A stretch of DNA of 64,000 nucleotides from Isoetes taiwanensis (GCA_021234155.1 JAJEKV010000001.1:25407189-25471188); one strand, 5' to 3'. Positions 11,855 through 24,478 are shown, counted from the first letter of the stretch. Notes: generated by a model not told the origin, from the letters alone. Made by a program: numbers and translations.

Positions 11855-12207
11855 CTTATTTGTAGAATCGTCCAGAGGAACTCCAGCTTGCAGAAAATTG
11901 GGGGTGATTTGTGAAGATAGATCGATAGTTGGGACTGCAACACCAGGAATTTTGGGAGCATTTGGAGCAGTAGGATCAGCTGGAACAGATAGTTCAGGGA
12001 TCTCAGGAGTGCAAGCAACTGTTAAGGGGATTTCTTCTGCAACATGAGTAGAGCTTCCCCTTCGAGATTAATGGGATTTTTGGCAGATCCAGGCGCTTTG
12101 GCAGGTTTGTGGTACTCAAAGATCTTCCTTCTTTTATCTGCTTTTAGCTTCTCCTCCTGCATCTTGATCAAAGTGGCCTTATTAAAGCCTCCTTTCCGTC
12201 TACCCAT
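11855..12207 (-). CDS. First exon of an unrecognised MGRRKG gene (A type)
   Basis: Start at 12207 (CTTT-ATG-GGT) gives MGRRKGGFNKATLIKMQE followed by a Lys/Arg-rich stretch and IFEYHKPAKAPG. After a frame break near 12040, at a CTGCA site, a second open stretch is Pro-rich (EIPLTVACTPEIPEL..., ending DDSTNK). It runs into a good donor, ATAAG|GTTTAG, at 11855. An acceptor-like TGTTTATCAG| lies 55 nt upstream, so an earlier 5' exon is possible. The E-module paralogue shares the pattern MGR-KKG-N-AT-K-EK-KR-K-F-H. The N-terminus is highly basic, which suggests nucleic-acid or nuclear association, but no known family was recognised. Confidence 0.55.
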
Positions 12208-12638
12208 AAAGCTTTTAGAGCATGGCTTGCAAGCAGAGGCTGGAACTGATAAACACAAGGAGTAAATAGAAGATATGGCCTAAGAAGACCTAATATATAA
12301 ACCCTTAGCTGTATAATCCGGTACATAACAAACCCGGAGAGCTGTATGAGGGCCAGCGGATGCCATTCTGTTATGTTGACGTCCATTGCCATCGCGATCG
12401 CGATCACTACACAGCAGTGCTGAAGAGAGACGTAACCCTAAGGAAATTTTTTCGAGAATATGGAGAGAAAAGTGGAAATTAAGAATATGATTTTACCTTA
12501 GGTATACATTTACAACCAGACATTTTTAATTACTGAGTTATTAGACTATTACATGGGGAGCTTTTTAGCAAAGAAAGTTCAAGTGCAGTTATTAGAAAAA
12601 ATGTCTTAAAGTTGTAATTGGATAAACCTAGCCATATC

Positions 12639-12641
<3 letters not shown>
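12208..12641. other. Upstream region of the A-type first exon
   Basis: Non-coding. It contains a GCGATCGCGATCGCGAT run near 12390-12408 and ends at a 30-nt A-tract (12642-12671). Confidence 0.4.
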
Positions 12642-12676
<35 letters not shown>

Positions 12677-12759
12677 GAAATCCATTAGATCCTAAGACCT
12701 TCAAGACTTTTAATCATGAAATGACCTTTGCAAGAACAAGCCATGATTCAATAAGCAGC

Positions 12760-12791
12760 CCTAAGTACAATCAGGTGTAATTGTACTTAGG
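12760..12791 (-). other. Hairpin element H, C type, copy 1
   Basis: Perfect 12-bp arms CCTAAGTACAAT and ATTGTACTTAGG around the loop CAGGTGTA. Confidence 0.8.
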
Positions 12792-13090
12792 CCAAAGACA
12801 TGGTTACGCAAAATACTTCCATTAATAATTATTATCTTGAAATACATCCTCAGCCATCTTAAAAAGTTGTAATCATTTAAATAAAAAGTACCTTGTATGG
12901 TGGAAAGTGAACCATCATTACTTGCATTTGTAGCGAGGCATTACAAAATACCATGTACAATTAATGCCACTTCAATGTCATTTAAAATGTTTTAAACATT
13001 TTTAGAATCGAAAAATGTCTTGGGCAGTCTTTGAAATATTAAGTAACATGAATAAAGGAACATCATGAAGGAGTAAAAGACCATTGTTAC

Positions 13091-13194
13091 CCGCACCACA
13101 AGAACAAAAACAAGCATTAGTCATGGTTGTCATGCCTTTGAGTAGCGGTGTCATTGGGTCTTTTAAGTTCAACACCCTTCACCTTGCTTGTAAC
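13091..13194 (-). other. EG/VKG exon, C module copy 1
   Basis: Same borders as the exons at 17386-17489 and 32210-32313, but with the donor changed to GCGG|GTAAC and several CAG/CTG-site differences. Confidence 0.4.
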
Positions 13195-14122
13195 CTCTGA
13201 ACAAGGATAAAAGATTTTCATGCATCCTAGAACAAAGGCAAAGTAAATAACATGCCCATAATTGTCTTGTTCAAAAGGTGTACTTTGCTTCGTTCATATT
13301 GCGGATTACACTCTTTGCATCAATTTAAAATTTAGCTAGGATGCATAGATCTGTTGAGCTTATGAGTGGCCAGCATTTTATTCTCTGATAATATGACCAC
13401 TATACAATCTGCAAAATTAACTTCCTAAGTGGTTTCAAGTGCACGTCTTAGCCCTCACGATAATCATAGCTAGCGGTCGGATCTTCAAAAAACATTATTC
13501 ATAGCTATGTATTACGCATATGCCTTAACTAATTATGTAAAAACTGAATACAATGAGGCGGCTTATAACTTTAAGTCCGCGAGTTGAGGAAATCATATTC
13601 TGAACTACATGTATCATAGATCTTGAGATAAATTTGAGGCAACACATTTGCACATATTTGTACTATTCACAAAAGCAATGCATACACCAGCTCTACAAAT
13701 GTCCCAAGCATCTATATGCCAAAGCCATGCCTTAGCCAACAAGATAATTATCTTTGTTACAAGCCTTGTTTTATAGCTAATAGAAAAAATCTCTTTTGCT
13801 TTCGAGACCCATACTAATATGCATGCAAGCTTGCAGATCTATGCCTTAAATTAAAAGGCACATCTCCTTATCTTCATGCAATAACTTGGATCCACTGCGG
13901 ATGTATGCAACATGCAAAGCTTCCAATAGCTCTAATCCATGTCAAATGCATTAATACTTATGCCTTCATCCCCTTGCAGTGAGAGATATTCATGCTTTAG
14001 ACAACAACCGTCTGCGATAGCGAATAAGAGGAGCATATTAATAGGCGTATGCGTGCATGTTGGGACTCATTCATTAAGTCGGTAATTTTAAATTTTTATT
14101 CCAGATTTGAACTTGTCTTAAC

Positions 14123-14194
14123 CCAACATGCATCACACAAATGCATAGATCATAGATGCCAACATGCATCACACAAATGCATAGATCATAGATG
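14123..14194. repeat. 36-bp tandem duplication in module C
   Basis: Two head-to-tail copies of a 36-bp unit beginning CCAACATGCATCACAC. The same pair recurs near 18418 and 33240, so it predates the module duplications. Confidence 0.85.
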
Positions 14195-14536
14195 TATAGA
14201 CGCATAGATGTCTATAGCTATGCTATATTGTCAGAAAGCTAAGTATGTAATCAACACAAAGCTAAGCTATGTAATCAAGCTCCACAGTAAGACATCCATA
14301 AATCTTTATATTACCAATGTTAAATACTTTTTAAAGTCTAAAAGACTGCTTTTTCTAGACTGGGATTAGAATATCCAGCAAACATAGAGTTCAGAATTTT
14401 CCTTGTCTTCCAAATCAGCACCATAAAGCTCAGCAAATTTATCAAAAATGTATCTTCGATGTCCTCTTGTCTTGTCTTGTAGCTTTTCCAACTTGAATAA
14501 ATGGAAAACACACATAGGAGCAAGAAATCCCGTTAC

Positions 14537-14643
14537 CTGCAGTGAAACCAGAGGACAGTTAGCCTAAGAAGGGTAAGAGCCTAAGTCACTAACAGGTAAG
14601 CTTAGATTTCTTGGGCTTTTCGCCCTTCACCTTGGATGTAATC
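14537..14643 (-). other. EG/VKG exon, D module, alpha
   Basis: Acceptor GTTGAG| at 14643 and a clean donor CTGCAG|GTAAC at 14537. One frame reads KVKGEKPKKSKLT and then stops. The gamma copy, which lacks one base at a CAG site, reads on as VSDLGSYLS before its stop. The Lys-rich segment is the most protein-like part. Confidence 0.45.
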
Positions 14644-15947
14644 CTCAACACAATAGAAAGATAGCAAAGAATGCCTAACTCACTCTGCCTTTAACATATA
14701 GTTCCCAAGCAATTTTAATGTTAGCTTTGCATGTTAATCCTCCCATACATCTACCATTTTATCTGGCCCGACAAGCATAGGATGCTTATGTTTAGAGTAT
14801 CGGATATCGGCCCTGAGTGCTTTATAAACTGCCCTCTACTTATAAGCGTGAGAAAATCCTGTCAGTGAGAAAATATTTAAAAGTACACTTTGCCCATGTC
14901 TTGGTCCATGCAAGAGAACATGCAAGAGAAAATATTTAAAATCCATGCAAGAGAACATGTCTTAGTCAAATCTTCATAGTTCTAAAGATCTAGACAACCT
15001 AGCATAGGTCTATACATATTACGTGCAGTGTTTTGATCTGCAGCAATGTTCAACATGTATATTACTTATTTTTCAAGCCTAAGCATCAAGAAAAGCTTCG
15101 TGTTTATAGCATCCATTACTTGCCATCCATTACTATGTCATTATTTAATTTACTATTTAATTTACTATGGCACATTTCTCCCAAATGTCCATTCACCATA
15201 TCGAGATCCCCCTACAAAATGTTAATCAGCTGTGGCACTAGCACCGGGGTCTACTTCCTTTGGAAATCATATCAGCACATTTCATCATGCATGGGCAGAA
15301 TCTAATGTATACACCTCCACCATATTTGGCCAAAATTATAAATCACAAAACCTACCTCAAGCAGACTGTTGAATCTGGAAACAGTCATGTAGACCAGTAA
15401 CATGCATGAGCATGTAATCATAGTCTAGGCTATTCTTCCAGATCAAGGGTAGACCATAAAACAATGCAAATCCAGGGTCTAGACCCCAGCTATATCCTAC
15501 ACAAGTGCAATCACATATAATCTAAGCAATATACTACCATTTCGAAGCAAATAAGCTATAATATAGATTTGACTATGCATCCAACCTGAGTCGCAGATCT
15601 TGGGATAATCCTTAGTTTGGCCAGCTGCTAGAGTGCTAACGCCTTATCTGCACCTTTTTGTGTAGTGCCAGCAAGCTGACTTCCTTGCAAGGCTAGATTA
15701 TCTTCCTGTAATTATCTTCCTGTGAGTACAAGCTAAGCTAGATTTATTTCCTTTGGAAAGCATCTAGATAATGCTAAATTGTGAAATTACAGAATAATCC
15801 AGAATAATCAGATTATCTTCCACGTTTTTTCACATGTATATAGGCTATGCATGCCTTGAATAAATTGAGTACCATTTAACTCGTTAAAATAATCAGTGGA
15901 AGTGCATTTAAGCAATGGAAGTACATAACAAATGAAAATCGTCAAAC

Positions 15948-16076
15948 CTGTGTGAAGCCTTCTGTTCCAGCAGAAATGCCTTTAGTTTTGATGATTTGTG
16001 TATTCCTAGAAGCATCTTCAATGTCTTGTTTGATCATAGAAACAGCAGCAGATGCTTGTGTCAACATTTCCCACAA
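15948..16076 (-). CDS. 5' exon of module D, alpha
   Basis: Acceptor TTCTCTGTAG| at 16076 and donor CACAG|GTTTGA at 15948 on the minus strand. The 129-nt exon is open in one frame for 43 codons (LWEMLTQASAAVSMIKQDIE...GTEGFTQ). It has no internal stop and is repeated at 27420-27550 and 30781-30909. The peptide looks helical and mixed-charge. No family recognised. It is the best-supported exon of the array. Confidence 0.6.
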
Positions 16077-16946
16077 CTACAGAGAATATATACAAGGCAG
16101 GCAATATTTGGCTTTACAATCTAATATTGGCAAAGAACCATATGCAGCTCGAAACAGCATCTACCTCTTGCCATTTGAGCCACAAAAATTACATCTGTCC
16201 ACCCTAATTAGGGTTCAACCAATGCACTTTGTATATGGCCAAGTTCGAAATTGCTTTATCTGGCGGCTTCCTTAAATCCTTGAATACCTAAATCTTGAGC
16301 AATCAGAGCCATACCTTTCATCTATGGCGAGATCGAAGATAAAGCATGCCAGATGTATGGTGCTCCCGGATCACATCTGTTCAAGTAGAGAGCATGCATG
16401 AAATAATTAGGGTTATCCATTATGTTAGGTCCATGGTATTTTTCCTATGGTATTTTCCCTATGAAACGATTAGGATTTTTCTTGGGTAAAACTAATGTAT
16501 TTAAACGAAAAAGTCCAAGCCCACATGTCATGGTATTTTCCCTATGAAATGATTCGGATTTTTACTGGGCAAAACCAATGTATTTAAACGAAACAAGGCC
16601 AAGCCTACATGTCATGGGAGACCATAGTTCACCAAATTGTATCAACTTCCACCTAGGTCTTAGGCACTTTGTTGACTCCAAATTGTGCCGTCATAATTTG
16701 CTCATCTTTTTTGCCCATCAATAAGTCATTTTTCTTACATAACCACCATCTTATCTTTGTTATTACATTTTGCTCCGCCATTGCAATCAATTTAAAATTT
16801 TCAATCACACAATCATGGCTTTGTAGCAAGTGTATATGCCAAAGTTAAGCCCTGCAGCAGCCTATGCAGATATAATACACTTTCAAAAACATGAAATATG
16901 TTGACAAGTTTGTATTGTAACATATGGTTAAGTCTGCATATTATTC

Positions 16947-16965
16947 AAAAAAAAAAAAAAAAAAA
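16947..16965. repeat. A-tract, module D/C border
   Basis: A19 after TGCATATTATTC. The same D end runs into A17 plus module C at 31773 but into block L at 28413, so this is a junction used by different neighbours. Confidence 0.85.
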
Positions 16966-17053
16966 CCTTTGAAATCCATTAGATCCTAAGACCTTCAAGA
17001 CTTTTAATCATGAAATGACCTTTGCAAGAACAAGCCATGATTCAATAAGCAGC

Positions 17054-17085
17054 CCTAAGTACAATCAGGTGTAATTGTACTTAGG
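17054..17085 (-). other. Hairpin element H, C type, copy 2
   Basis: Same perfect 12-bp stem and CAGGTGTA loop as at 12760. Confidence 0.8.
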
Positions 17086-17385
17086 CCAAAGACATGGTTT
17101 CATAAAATACTTCCATTAATAATTATTATCTTGAAATACATCCTCAGCCATCTTAAAAAGTTGTAATCATTTAAATAAAGAAGTACCTTGTATGGTGGAA
17201 AGTGAACCATCATTACTTGCATTTGTAGCAGACGCATTACAAAATACCATGTACAATTAATGCCACTTCCAATGTCATTTAAAATGTTTTAAACATTTTT
17301 TAGAATCAGAAACTGTCTTGGGCAGTCTTTGAAATATTCGTAACATGAATAAAGGAACATCGCAAGGAGTAAAAGACCCTGTTAC

Positions 17386-17489
17386 CTGCACCACAAGAAC
17401 AAAAACAAGCATTAGTCATGGTTGTCATGCACTGGGTAGCAGGTGTCATTGGGTCTTTTAAGTTCAACACCCTTCACCTTGCTTGTAAC
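17386..17489 (-). other. EG/VKG exon, C module, alpha
   Basis: Acceptor TTCTGTAG|GTT at 17489 and donor GTGCAG|GTAAC at 17386. One frame reads VTSKVKGVELKRPNDTC and runs to a stop after 25 codons. A second, shifted frame (KDPMTPATQCMTTM) matches the E exon (KDPMTPASAAMITL). A two-base indel relative to E probably moved the frame. Confidence 0.45.
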
Positions 17490-18931
17490 CTACAGAACAA
17501 GGATAAAAGATTTTCATGCATCCTAGAACAAAGGCAAAGTAAATAACATGCCCATAATTGTACTGTTCAAAAGGTGTACTTTGCTTCTGTTCATATTGCA
17601 GATTACACCTGCTGCATCCCAATTTAAAATTTAGCTAGGATGCATAGATCCTGTTGAGCTTATGAGTGGCCAGCATTTATTCTACAGTAATATGACCACT
17701 ATACAATCTGCAAAATTAACTTCCTAAGTGGTTTCAAGTCTGTCTTCGCCCTACGATAATCATAGCTAGCAGTCAGATCTTCAAAAACATTATTCATAGC
17801 TATGTATTCTGCATATGCCTTAACTAATTATGTAAAAAACTGAATACAGCTGAGACACTTATAACTTTAAGTCACAGAGTTGAGGAAATCATATTCTGAA
17901 CTACATGTATCATAGATGCGAGATAAATTTGAGGCAACACATTTGCACATATTTGTACTATTCACAAAAGCAATGCATACACCAGCTCTACAAATGTCCC
18001 AAGCATCTATATGCCAAAGCCATGCCTTAGCCAACAAGATAATTATGCTGTTACAAGCCTTGTTTTATAGCTAATAGAAAAAATCTCTTTTGCTCAGAGA
18101 CCCATACTAATATGCATGCAAGCTTGCAGATCTATGCCTTAGAATTAAAAGGCACATCTCCTTATCTTCATGCAATAACTTGGATCCCTGGCAGATGTAT
18201 GCAACATGCAAAGCTTCCAATAGCTCTAATCCATGTCAAATGCATTAATACTTATGCCTTCATCCCCTTGCAGCAGAGATATTCATGCTTTAGACAACAA
18301 CTTCGTGCAGTAGCGAATAAGAGGAGCATATTAATAGCTGCATGTCTGTGCATGTTCGGACTCATTCATTAAGTCAGTAATTTTAAATTTTATTCCAGAT
18401 TTGAACTTGTCTTAACCCAACATGCATCACACAAATGCATAGATCATAGATGCCAACATGCATCACACAAATGCATAGATCATAGATGTATAGACGCATA
18501 GATGTCTATAGCTATGCTATATTGTCAGAAAGCTAAGTATGTAATCAACACAAAGCTAAGCTATGTAATCAAGCTCCACAGTAAGACATGCATATAACCA
18601 AGTTTTTACATGCCCTGTTCTGCAGCAAAACTAGAATGGCTCATAAGTTGAAAAAACATGTTCAATAATGTACCCAAACCTCCAGATCTGTTAAAGCTTA
18701 AAGCCTTTTGCAATCACAAGTTCAGACCACTGCCATTTAATGATTATGATAGATGCAGCTGCTAGATTTACAATGGAGAACTGTTTCTAGTTAAATACAC
18801 CGAGCACAATTATCCTTGACTCAAATTAAAAGTCGTATGGCTGTGCAAATTTAGACAAACATCTTAAGCCAGATATGTAAGCCGGATATGTACATGTCTT
18901 AAGCATCTAAATGCAAAATATAATCTCAAAC

Positions 18932-19014
18932 CTGAGTGTATGTTGAAGATCAAGTGATTTCTCCATGGAATCGTTTCTGGTGCTGCCTCCAGCTTGCTTC
19001 AAGTTTGCCTTAGG
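18932..19014 (-). other. 5' exon of module C, alpha
   Basis: Acceptor CTCTATAG| at 19014 and donor ACTCAG|GTTTGAG at 18932. One frame is open across the exon (PKANLKQAGGSTRND...LQHTLR). The donor resembles those of the D and E exons (CAG|GTTTGR). Repeated at 33755-33837. Confidence 0.45.
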
Positions 19015-19604
19015 CTATAGAGATGCCCTTTCATTGTCCCAACACAATCATCACATAACGATGCCCAGCGACACAGATCCAGCATGATTCCACTAGTTGA
19101 TGGCCGGAACAACTATACTTTGCTTCCAGGTAAGGCTTTGCCAAGCCAGACGGCTCAATGCTTAGCATATCTTGGTTCTAAAGCTGAATGCAATATATAA
19201 CCTAAATTACGTGTTACCGACAGTCCTTATCCAAGAGACTATATCCTACCTCCAAATGCTGAAATGTCCGATGCCGTGGAGCAATGCCGTGGAGCTAACG
19301 CTGAGTGATAGGATTAGAAGTCCAGGAAATATGCCAGATCATGTGCCATGCCTTTTTTTTAGTTAGACCATCAAGACTCGCGAGGTGGTTTAGGTTATAT
19401 CAGAGCACATTTTTTCCGGTCAAAGAACGTAGACCAAATATTATTTTGAGAAACATTTCCAATAGTCTTTGCTATTTCTAAATGCCGACATTATTCCCAT
19501 AGGAGATCCTTATTTCAAATTTCTATCTGTTGCATACAACATTGTTAGAGCACCACACAGTACTACCTGCATATAATGTAAATGCTTCCCATCATTACTT
19601 AAAA

Positions 19605-19725
19605 TAAAAAAAGCCTGCCTCCTACCGTAGGTCAGGGTGGGCCAAATTAGTAATAAGGTTAGCAACAAGGAGAGTAGGACCTTGTTGCCAAAGCCTACCC
19701 TACCTATATTGCCAACTCTTATTGC
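19605..19725 (-). ncRNA. Structured block L, copy b
   Basis: Minus strand: GGCAACAAGG and CCTTGTTGC pair around TCCTACTCT (plus 19661-19689). An outer stem GGTAGGG.../...GCCCACCCTGACC and a terminal CCTACGGTAGG hairpin follow, and the block ends GGAGGCAGGC-T7. The motif GGTCCTACTCTCC resembles a Pol III B box loosely. Confidence 0.4.
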
Positions 19726-20565
19726 ATGCCGTAAGTGACAAGTATTTATTTTTTTCTTTAAAAGGGCCAAATGGCTAACAAGTGGACAAGATAGTCGTCA
19801 CTTGGTTTTTTCAAAATAGCATCTTTCCTATCAAAGGAACAAAATATACCCCTTGGTAAGGCCCATATACTACATATCAACAACTATATTCCATATATTG
19901 AGAAGCTTATACGGTTAAAATAGACTTAAAATAGACGTTTGCCACCATATTCCAAAGGGTATACCATCATCCAACTAGATGTCGCCTTTTCCTTTGTTAA
20001 TACATCCAATGTTAGCATATGCATCTTTGTCTCACAAAATGCACAACATAATGCCCCATTATCTCAAACTCTGTTTTACAGACTTATCCCATATCCTACT
20101 GTCATTGGTATCACTGCCATTTCTTTTGCTCGAATAGCTCAAGACCATAGACACCCATGCAGCACCTTTCTGCCCTAGAATTCTTACTAATGTTGCTAAT
20201 GCAGAAGGCCAACGTTAGCTTGTGGAAAAATTCCAACATCTTTACATGCCAGTGGGACTAATTGTCAACATCACATAGACCATGCAAATGTAAGTTATGT
20301 TATAATGGTTAAAATGCCCTTCTGCCAACATATCCCATATGGTACACTATCATCCTAATAGACTTTCAAGCCATATTGTCACAATAAATGATCAAACCAC
20401 ATGCTCAATCTTGCCATTTCATGTGTTTATTACAATGTGAATTTTAATGCTATCAATTACCATGTCATATTAATAATAATTAAAAAAAAAAAAAAACCTT
20501 GTCAAGACAAGTCAAGACCTTAAAACCAAAAACTCAATTTGAGAATTTAGTCTTCAATTAGCAGT

Positions 20566-20596
20566 CTTAGACAATATTGGTGTACATATATCTAAG
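20566..20596 (-). other. Hairpin element H, E type, alpha
   Basis: Weaker member: CTTAGA pairs with TCTAAG plus adjacent wobble, loop core TTGGTGTACA. It keeps the AGCAGTCTTAG flank and the position relative to the T-tract. Confidence 0.5.
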
Positions 20597-20828
20597 CATT
20601 GAAATGGTACCATAATCATAATCATGTAAAAAATGGTAAAAACCTTTTTCATTATCATAAGAGCAGAAAGTTAAACAAAGACAAATTAAATCAAAACTTG
20701 TTTAAAATGTAGAAAAACATTGGAAAAGTAGAGGTTCCACAGATTATTGAAGAAATCCTTCATGTGCGAGACGCTCCACAGTTTTTAAACAAGAACATAT
20801 CAGTGCAAAGAGCAAAAGATCCTGTTAC

Positions 20829-20927
20829 CTGCAGTAAACCAACCAAAAATTAGCCAAAAGGGTAATCATGGCAGCACTAGCAGGTGTCATGGGATCTTTT
20901 GAGTTATCCCCTTCACTCTGCCTGATA
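20829..20927 (-). other. EG/VKG exon, E module, alpha
   Basis: Acceptor TCAGGCAG| at 20927 and donor CTGCAG|GTAAC at 20829. Open in one frame (SEGDNSKDPMTPASAAMITL... ending VYCR), phase-compatible with the first exon ending KQLSQ at 21914. The C-terminal half is hydrophobic, as in the P exon. Confidence 0.5.
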
Positions 20928-21913
20928 CACATCAATTTAAATAGCAGAAAAAGAGAAGTTAGGATAAAGTTTAACTAGGCTGCATATGAAAAAATTACGG
21001 TGGTAATTCATGCCAGCACTAAGACTAAATGATTGAAGTCGAATAAACAGCAATATACCACCACAAGCCTTGTTGAAGCTATTATCCCCTCATCTTAGGC
21101 TTTAAAAATACCATGCAAAGATGGACCAGTCAAGAAAAACACAAAGAACTGAGAAAATTGCTATAAATGTGCATATAATGCAGTAAGGATGATGTAGGAA
21201 AGGATGTCATGATCTGAAACCAGCAAAATATATGTTAAGTTTCGGCAGGATATAGACTTAGGTTAAGTTATAGCAGGATAATCATACAGATCTGGAACCC
21301 TTTTAAGCTTAGGGGCGCATGTGAATAGAGATGACGAGGGTAATTCATGGCAAACACTAAGTCAAAGAGATTGAAGTTCCTTCAGCAGCAAATTCTACAA
21401 TATGCCATGTTTAAGCAGTTATCTCCTCATCCTATTAAAGAGACCACACATGGATAGACTAGTCTAGACAAACACAAAGCATTAAGAAGAACCTTAGTAA
21501 TGCATATAATACTCCATGGATGTTGAAGAAAAAACGCATGACATGCAATCCACATAATACATGTCCGGTTTATGCGAGGATTTAAAAAGTTAAGATTAAG
21601 ATTGAGGATTAAACACAGAAACGTAATCCCTTTTAAAGGTCAAGTAGAACCAGCAAAGAAGGGTTAAAGTAAAGCTATTTCCTTATATACATGAAGCAAT
21701 GATGAGCAGAGAAAGATATTTCCTTATACATTATGATCTAGAGCCATCATATCGGTTACAATTTAAATCGACTAAGTAAGTTTACAACAAGACTTAAACT
21801 ATATATGGCTAAAATACATGAGAAATAGGCATAAAGATCAGTAGGCATAGCACTATTTAGATCATATATCTAGTATAATAAATTCCTATGCAATAAACAG
21901 CAAGATCCCAAAC

Positions 21914-22265
21914 CTGAGATAGTTGCTTGGGACCGGATGTCTCAGTTTGTCTTGTAGTTGTTGATCTCCATGGTAGGAGTCTTTGCTTAGAGCACTGGAT
22001 GCTCCTATAATCAATGATTTCAACCTCGGCAAAGGGGAATAGTGAAATTGTCATTGAGAGTTACATCGGCATCTTTGCTACCCTCGAGCCCCCCAAATTC
22101 TCAGTATTGGCGGCGGGGAGATATTGTAGCGGGATCAGCCTTATTCTTTGCAGAGCACACAGGAACATGGAAATCAAACATTTTCATGCGTTTGGCATTT
22201 TGCCTTTTCTCATCCTCAATCTTCTTTCTTGTGGCAAGATTGAGGTCACCTTTCTTTCTCCCCAT
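21914..22265 (-). CDS. First exon of an MGRKKG gene (E type), alpha
   Basis: Start at 22265 within CCTTTGCC-ATG-GGG gives MGRKKGDLNLATRKKIEDEK, then RQNAKRMKMFDFH. It is clearly paralogous to the A-type exon. The frame breaks around 22110 and 22030, again at sites with CAG/CTG differences from gamma. The 3' part is open to the donor CTCAG|GTTTGG at 21914 (GPKQLSQ). The gamma copy reads better in the 3' part, so breaks here may be sequence errors. Function unknown; a basic N-terminal region is the only visible trait. Confidence 0.55.
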
Positions 22266-23528
22266 GGCAAAGGGGAACTTGGCCGGCAAGAGGAAGAATG
22301 CAGGAACAAAGAAGGGGAAAAGCACGAATTCCTCATAAAAAATCCAATATAAGGAAGTATCTAAGTTCTGTCCTTAGCACCGACAGTCTTAAAAGGGGTT
22401 CAGCCTTACGCTTGTTCCACCCAAACCGGAATCTAAAATGCTATTTGCAGAAACCAATCCGAGATAACCATAAGAATCATACCGGTTTTGCCAGGTAGAC
22501 GCCATACCGAGCGAGAAGTATTAGTGCATGGAATTAGGTCTGAGGTTTCTGCATTGCATGGCTGCGCAACCCTAAAACGGATTTTAGGATTATTAGACAA
22601 ACCCGACCACCATACTTTCTGCAAAAAATTATTATTTTTTGAAAAGACCCCATTAGTAACTAAGAAGAGTCACCAACAAAACTTAAAGCAGTTAAAGTTT
22701 AAGTCAAATGTTATGCAAGTTAGAACAAGTGTTTAAAATCATGAGCTTCTTTTGATCATTAATTAAAAAAAAAAAAAAAAACCCACACTCCACAGAGAAT
22801 ACCGAAGTCACGCATCACCCCTGGACTTGCACATCACCAACAAAAAAATCAATAGAGCAAAACCCTCGAAAAGCGAGGGGCTGGTCACGCGTGTCATGCG
22901 ACAAAAAATAATATTTACACCTCGAAAAAGTGAGAGGCTAGTCACGCATGCCACACAACAAAAAACAACATTTACAATCATATCCACATTAAGGGAGGGT
23001 GGGTGGGAATCAAGGGAACTGGAGAGAGGAGGAAAAAAGCCGAAAGTCGAAGAACCTGCAAGAAAGAGCGATCCCCAAACGAACCAGAGCCCCAGAAAAT
23101 GCATGCATGCATGGGAGAGATGCATGCTCGCCCATTCGAGAATACCGATCCAATGGCTCGGATCGATGGTATTATAGAAGTCAAATCAATCGCACTGACT
23201 TGTTAATGACCCATAACAATTCTTGTTATTACATAGAAGTGGCGTAGAACAATTGTGTCAATATGTATAGGTGCACACCGCCTCAAAATTGAAACAGACA
23301 GATGGAGTCGAGAGGAACGTGAAAATAGGATTTGCCAAGTGGCAGCCAAAGAAGATGAATGACAAAGTCTTCAAATTTGCCTAGTCTTTGCGACTATTCA
23401 AGCAAGATAAATTGACCTAAGTACAATTTAATCAACCATTACACTTGCTCTTGCGGATGCCTGAAGTAATGTCCACCATTCATCCTGGAGGGTCTTGACA
23501 AGCAAGATCCTTCATCCTGCCTATATTA

Positions 23529-24478
23529 TTGCAATTTGAGCTTTATCAACAGTTTATATATCAAAAAGGACTCTACATCTTAATTGCACTAGCTGCTGCA
23601 ATGTTTGTGCATCCCAGGAAAATAGTGGAATATGTCAAGCAAATACGAACACTTTTGAAAATGTTAACAACTTGTGGAGGTGAATGGCATAAACTACAAT
23701 GTAACACGGGTGAATGTGATGAATGTGGAGTGAAGAAGATAGACACATGTCCAAAAGAGAAAGATAGAACATTAGGATATCGAATGATAACTATAAATAT
23801 ATGTCAACGAGCCTTCCAATGAAAGTACATCTAGAAAGCTTAGATTAGTTGATCGTAATGGAAAAGCATTTGTTTTATTAAGAAACATAAAAAAAAAATC
23901 AACTTTCTAAGTTTACAAAGTATAGTTTTACCGTATATTGATAGAGAAAACAACTTAAAAGATGTATTGAGGAACTCTTGAATAATAGTGTGTTGTTTGT
24001 TATTGACTTTCAGCCACATTGAAGCTAAGGACAGGAGTGCAATCAAAGCACTAGAATCCTTATCAGATTACTATTTTTGATCTTTAATTTAAAGACAAAA
24101 ACAAAAGGCAAGCTACAAAAAATGAAAAGCGCATTTCTATGTTCCGGATGACATGAAATATGACAATCAGTTTGTACAATATGTCTTTAAATTACAATTG
24201 GAGTGGCATAAGAATAATGGAGGTAGACACGTAAACATTCATTATGTGTGGTCACATAGTTGTGTATCTCAATTCAAATCTTCATGGATATGGTATGATT
24301 CTATAGATACCATGTTGAAAACAAAATTTGGTATAGAATTTTTACAGATCTGACCATGGAAAATGCGCACATGATGGAGACGCTGGTATATCAAAGTTGT
24401 GGCTTGAGATCGAGCAGAAAAATAATAATGGCTTGATAATATCAAAGTTTCACCGTAGGAAAGAGATGTCATGAGGAG
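23529..24478 (+). pseudogene. Degenerate transposase (DDE-like, WSDGCxxQFKS type)
   Basis: Fragments in changing frames line up in order with a transposase-like family known to me from plants. The first is a zinc-knuckle-like part (CNTGECDECGVKKIDTCP, about 23697-23750). Next is a first acidic block, LLNNSVLFVIDFQPH (about 23965-24015). Then comes YVPDDMKYDNQFVQYVFKLQ (about 24140-24200), followed by VWSHSCVSQFKSSWIWY near 24250-24290. The last is DHGKCAHDGDAG near 24355-24390. The usual WSDGC block has His in place of Asp, so a likely catalytic residue is lost, and several stops and frameshifts lie between blocks. The family name is uncertain. Repeated at 38370-39320. Confidence 0.65.

Larger units (their letters stand above)
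12642..14294 (-). repeat. Array module C, truncated copy (C1)
   Basis: Matches 16947-18590 and 31773-33410 from the A-tract to GTAAGACAT. It then switches at 14294/14295 into module D sequence that elsewhere starts at 29129. It is therefore a C-D chimera lacking the 5' exon part of C and the hairpin part of D. This copy carries the heaviest CAG/CTG-site differences. Confidence 0.85.

Noticed and set aside
14123-14194. Possible CRISPR-like repeats
   Set aside because: Only two head-to-tail units without spacers in a eukaryotic context.
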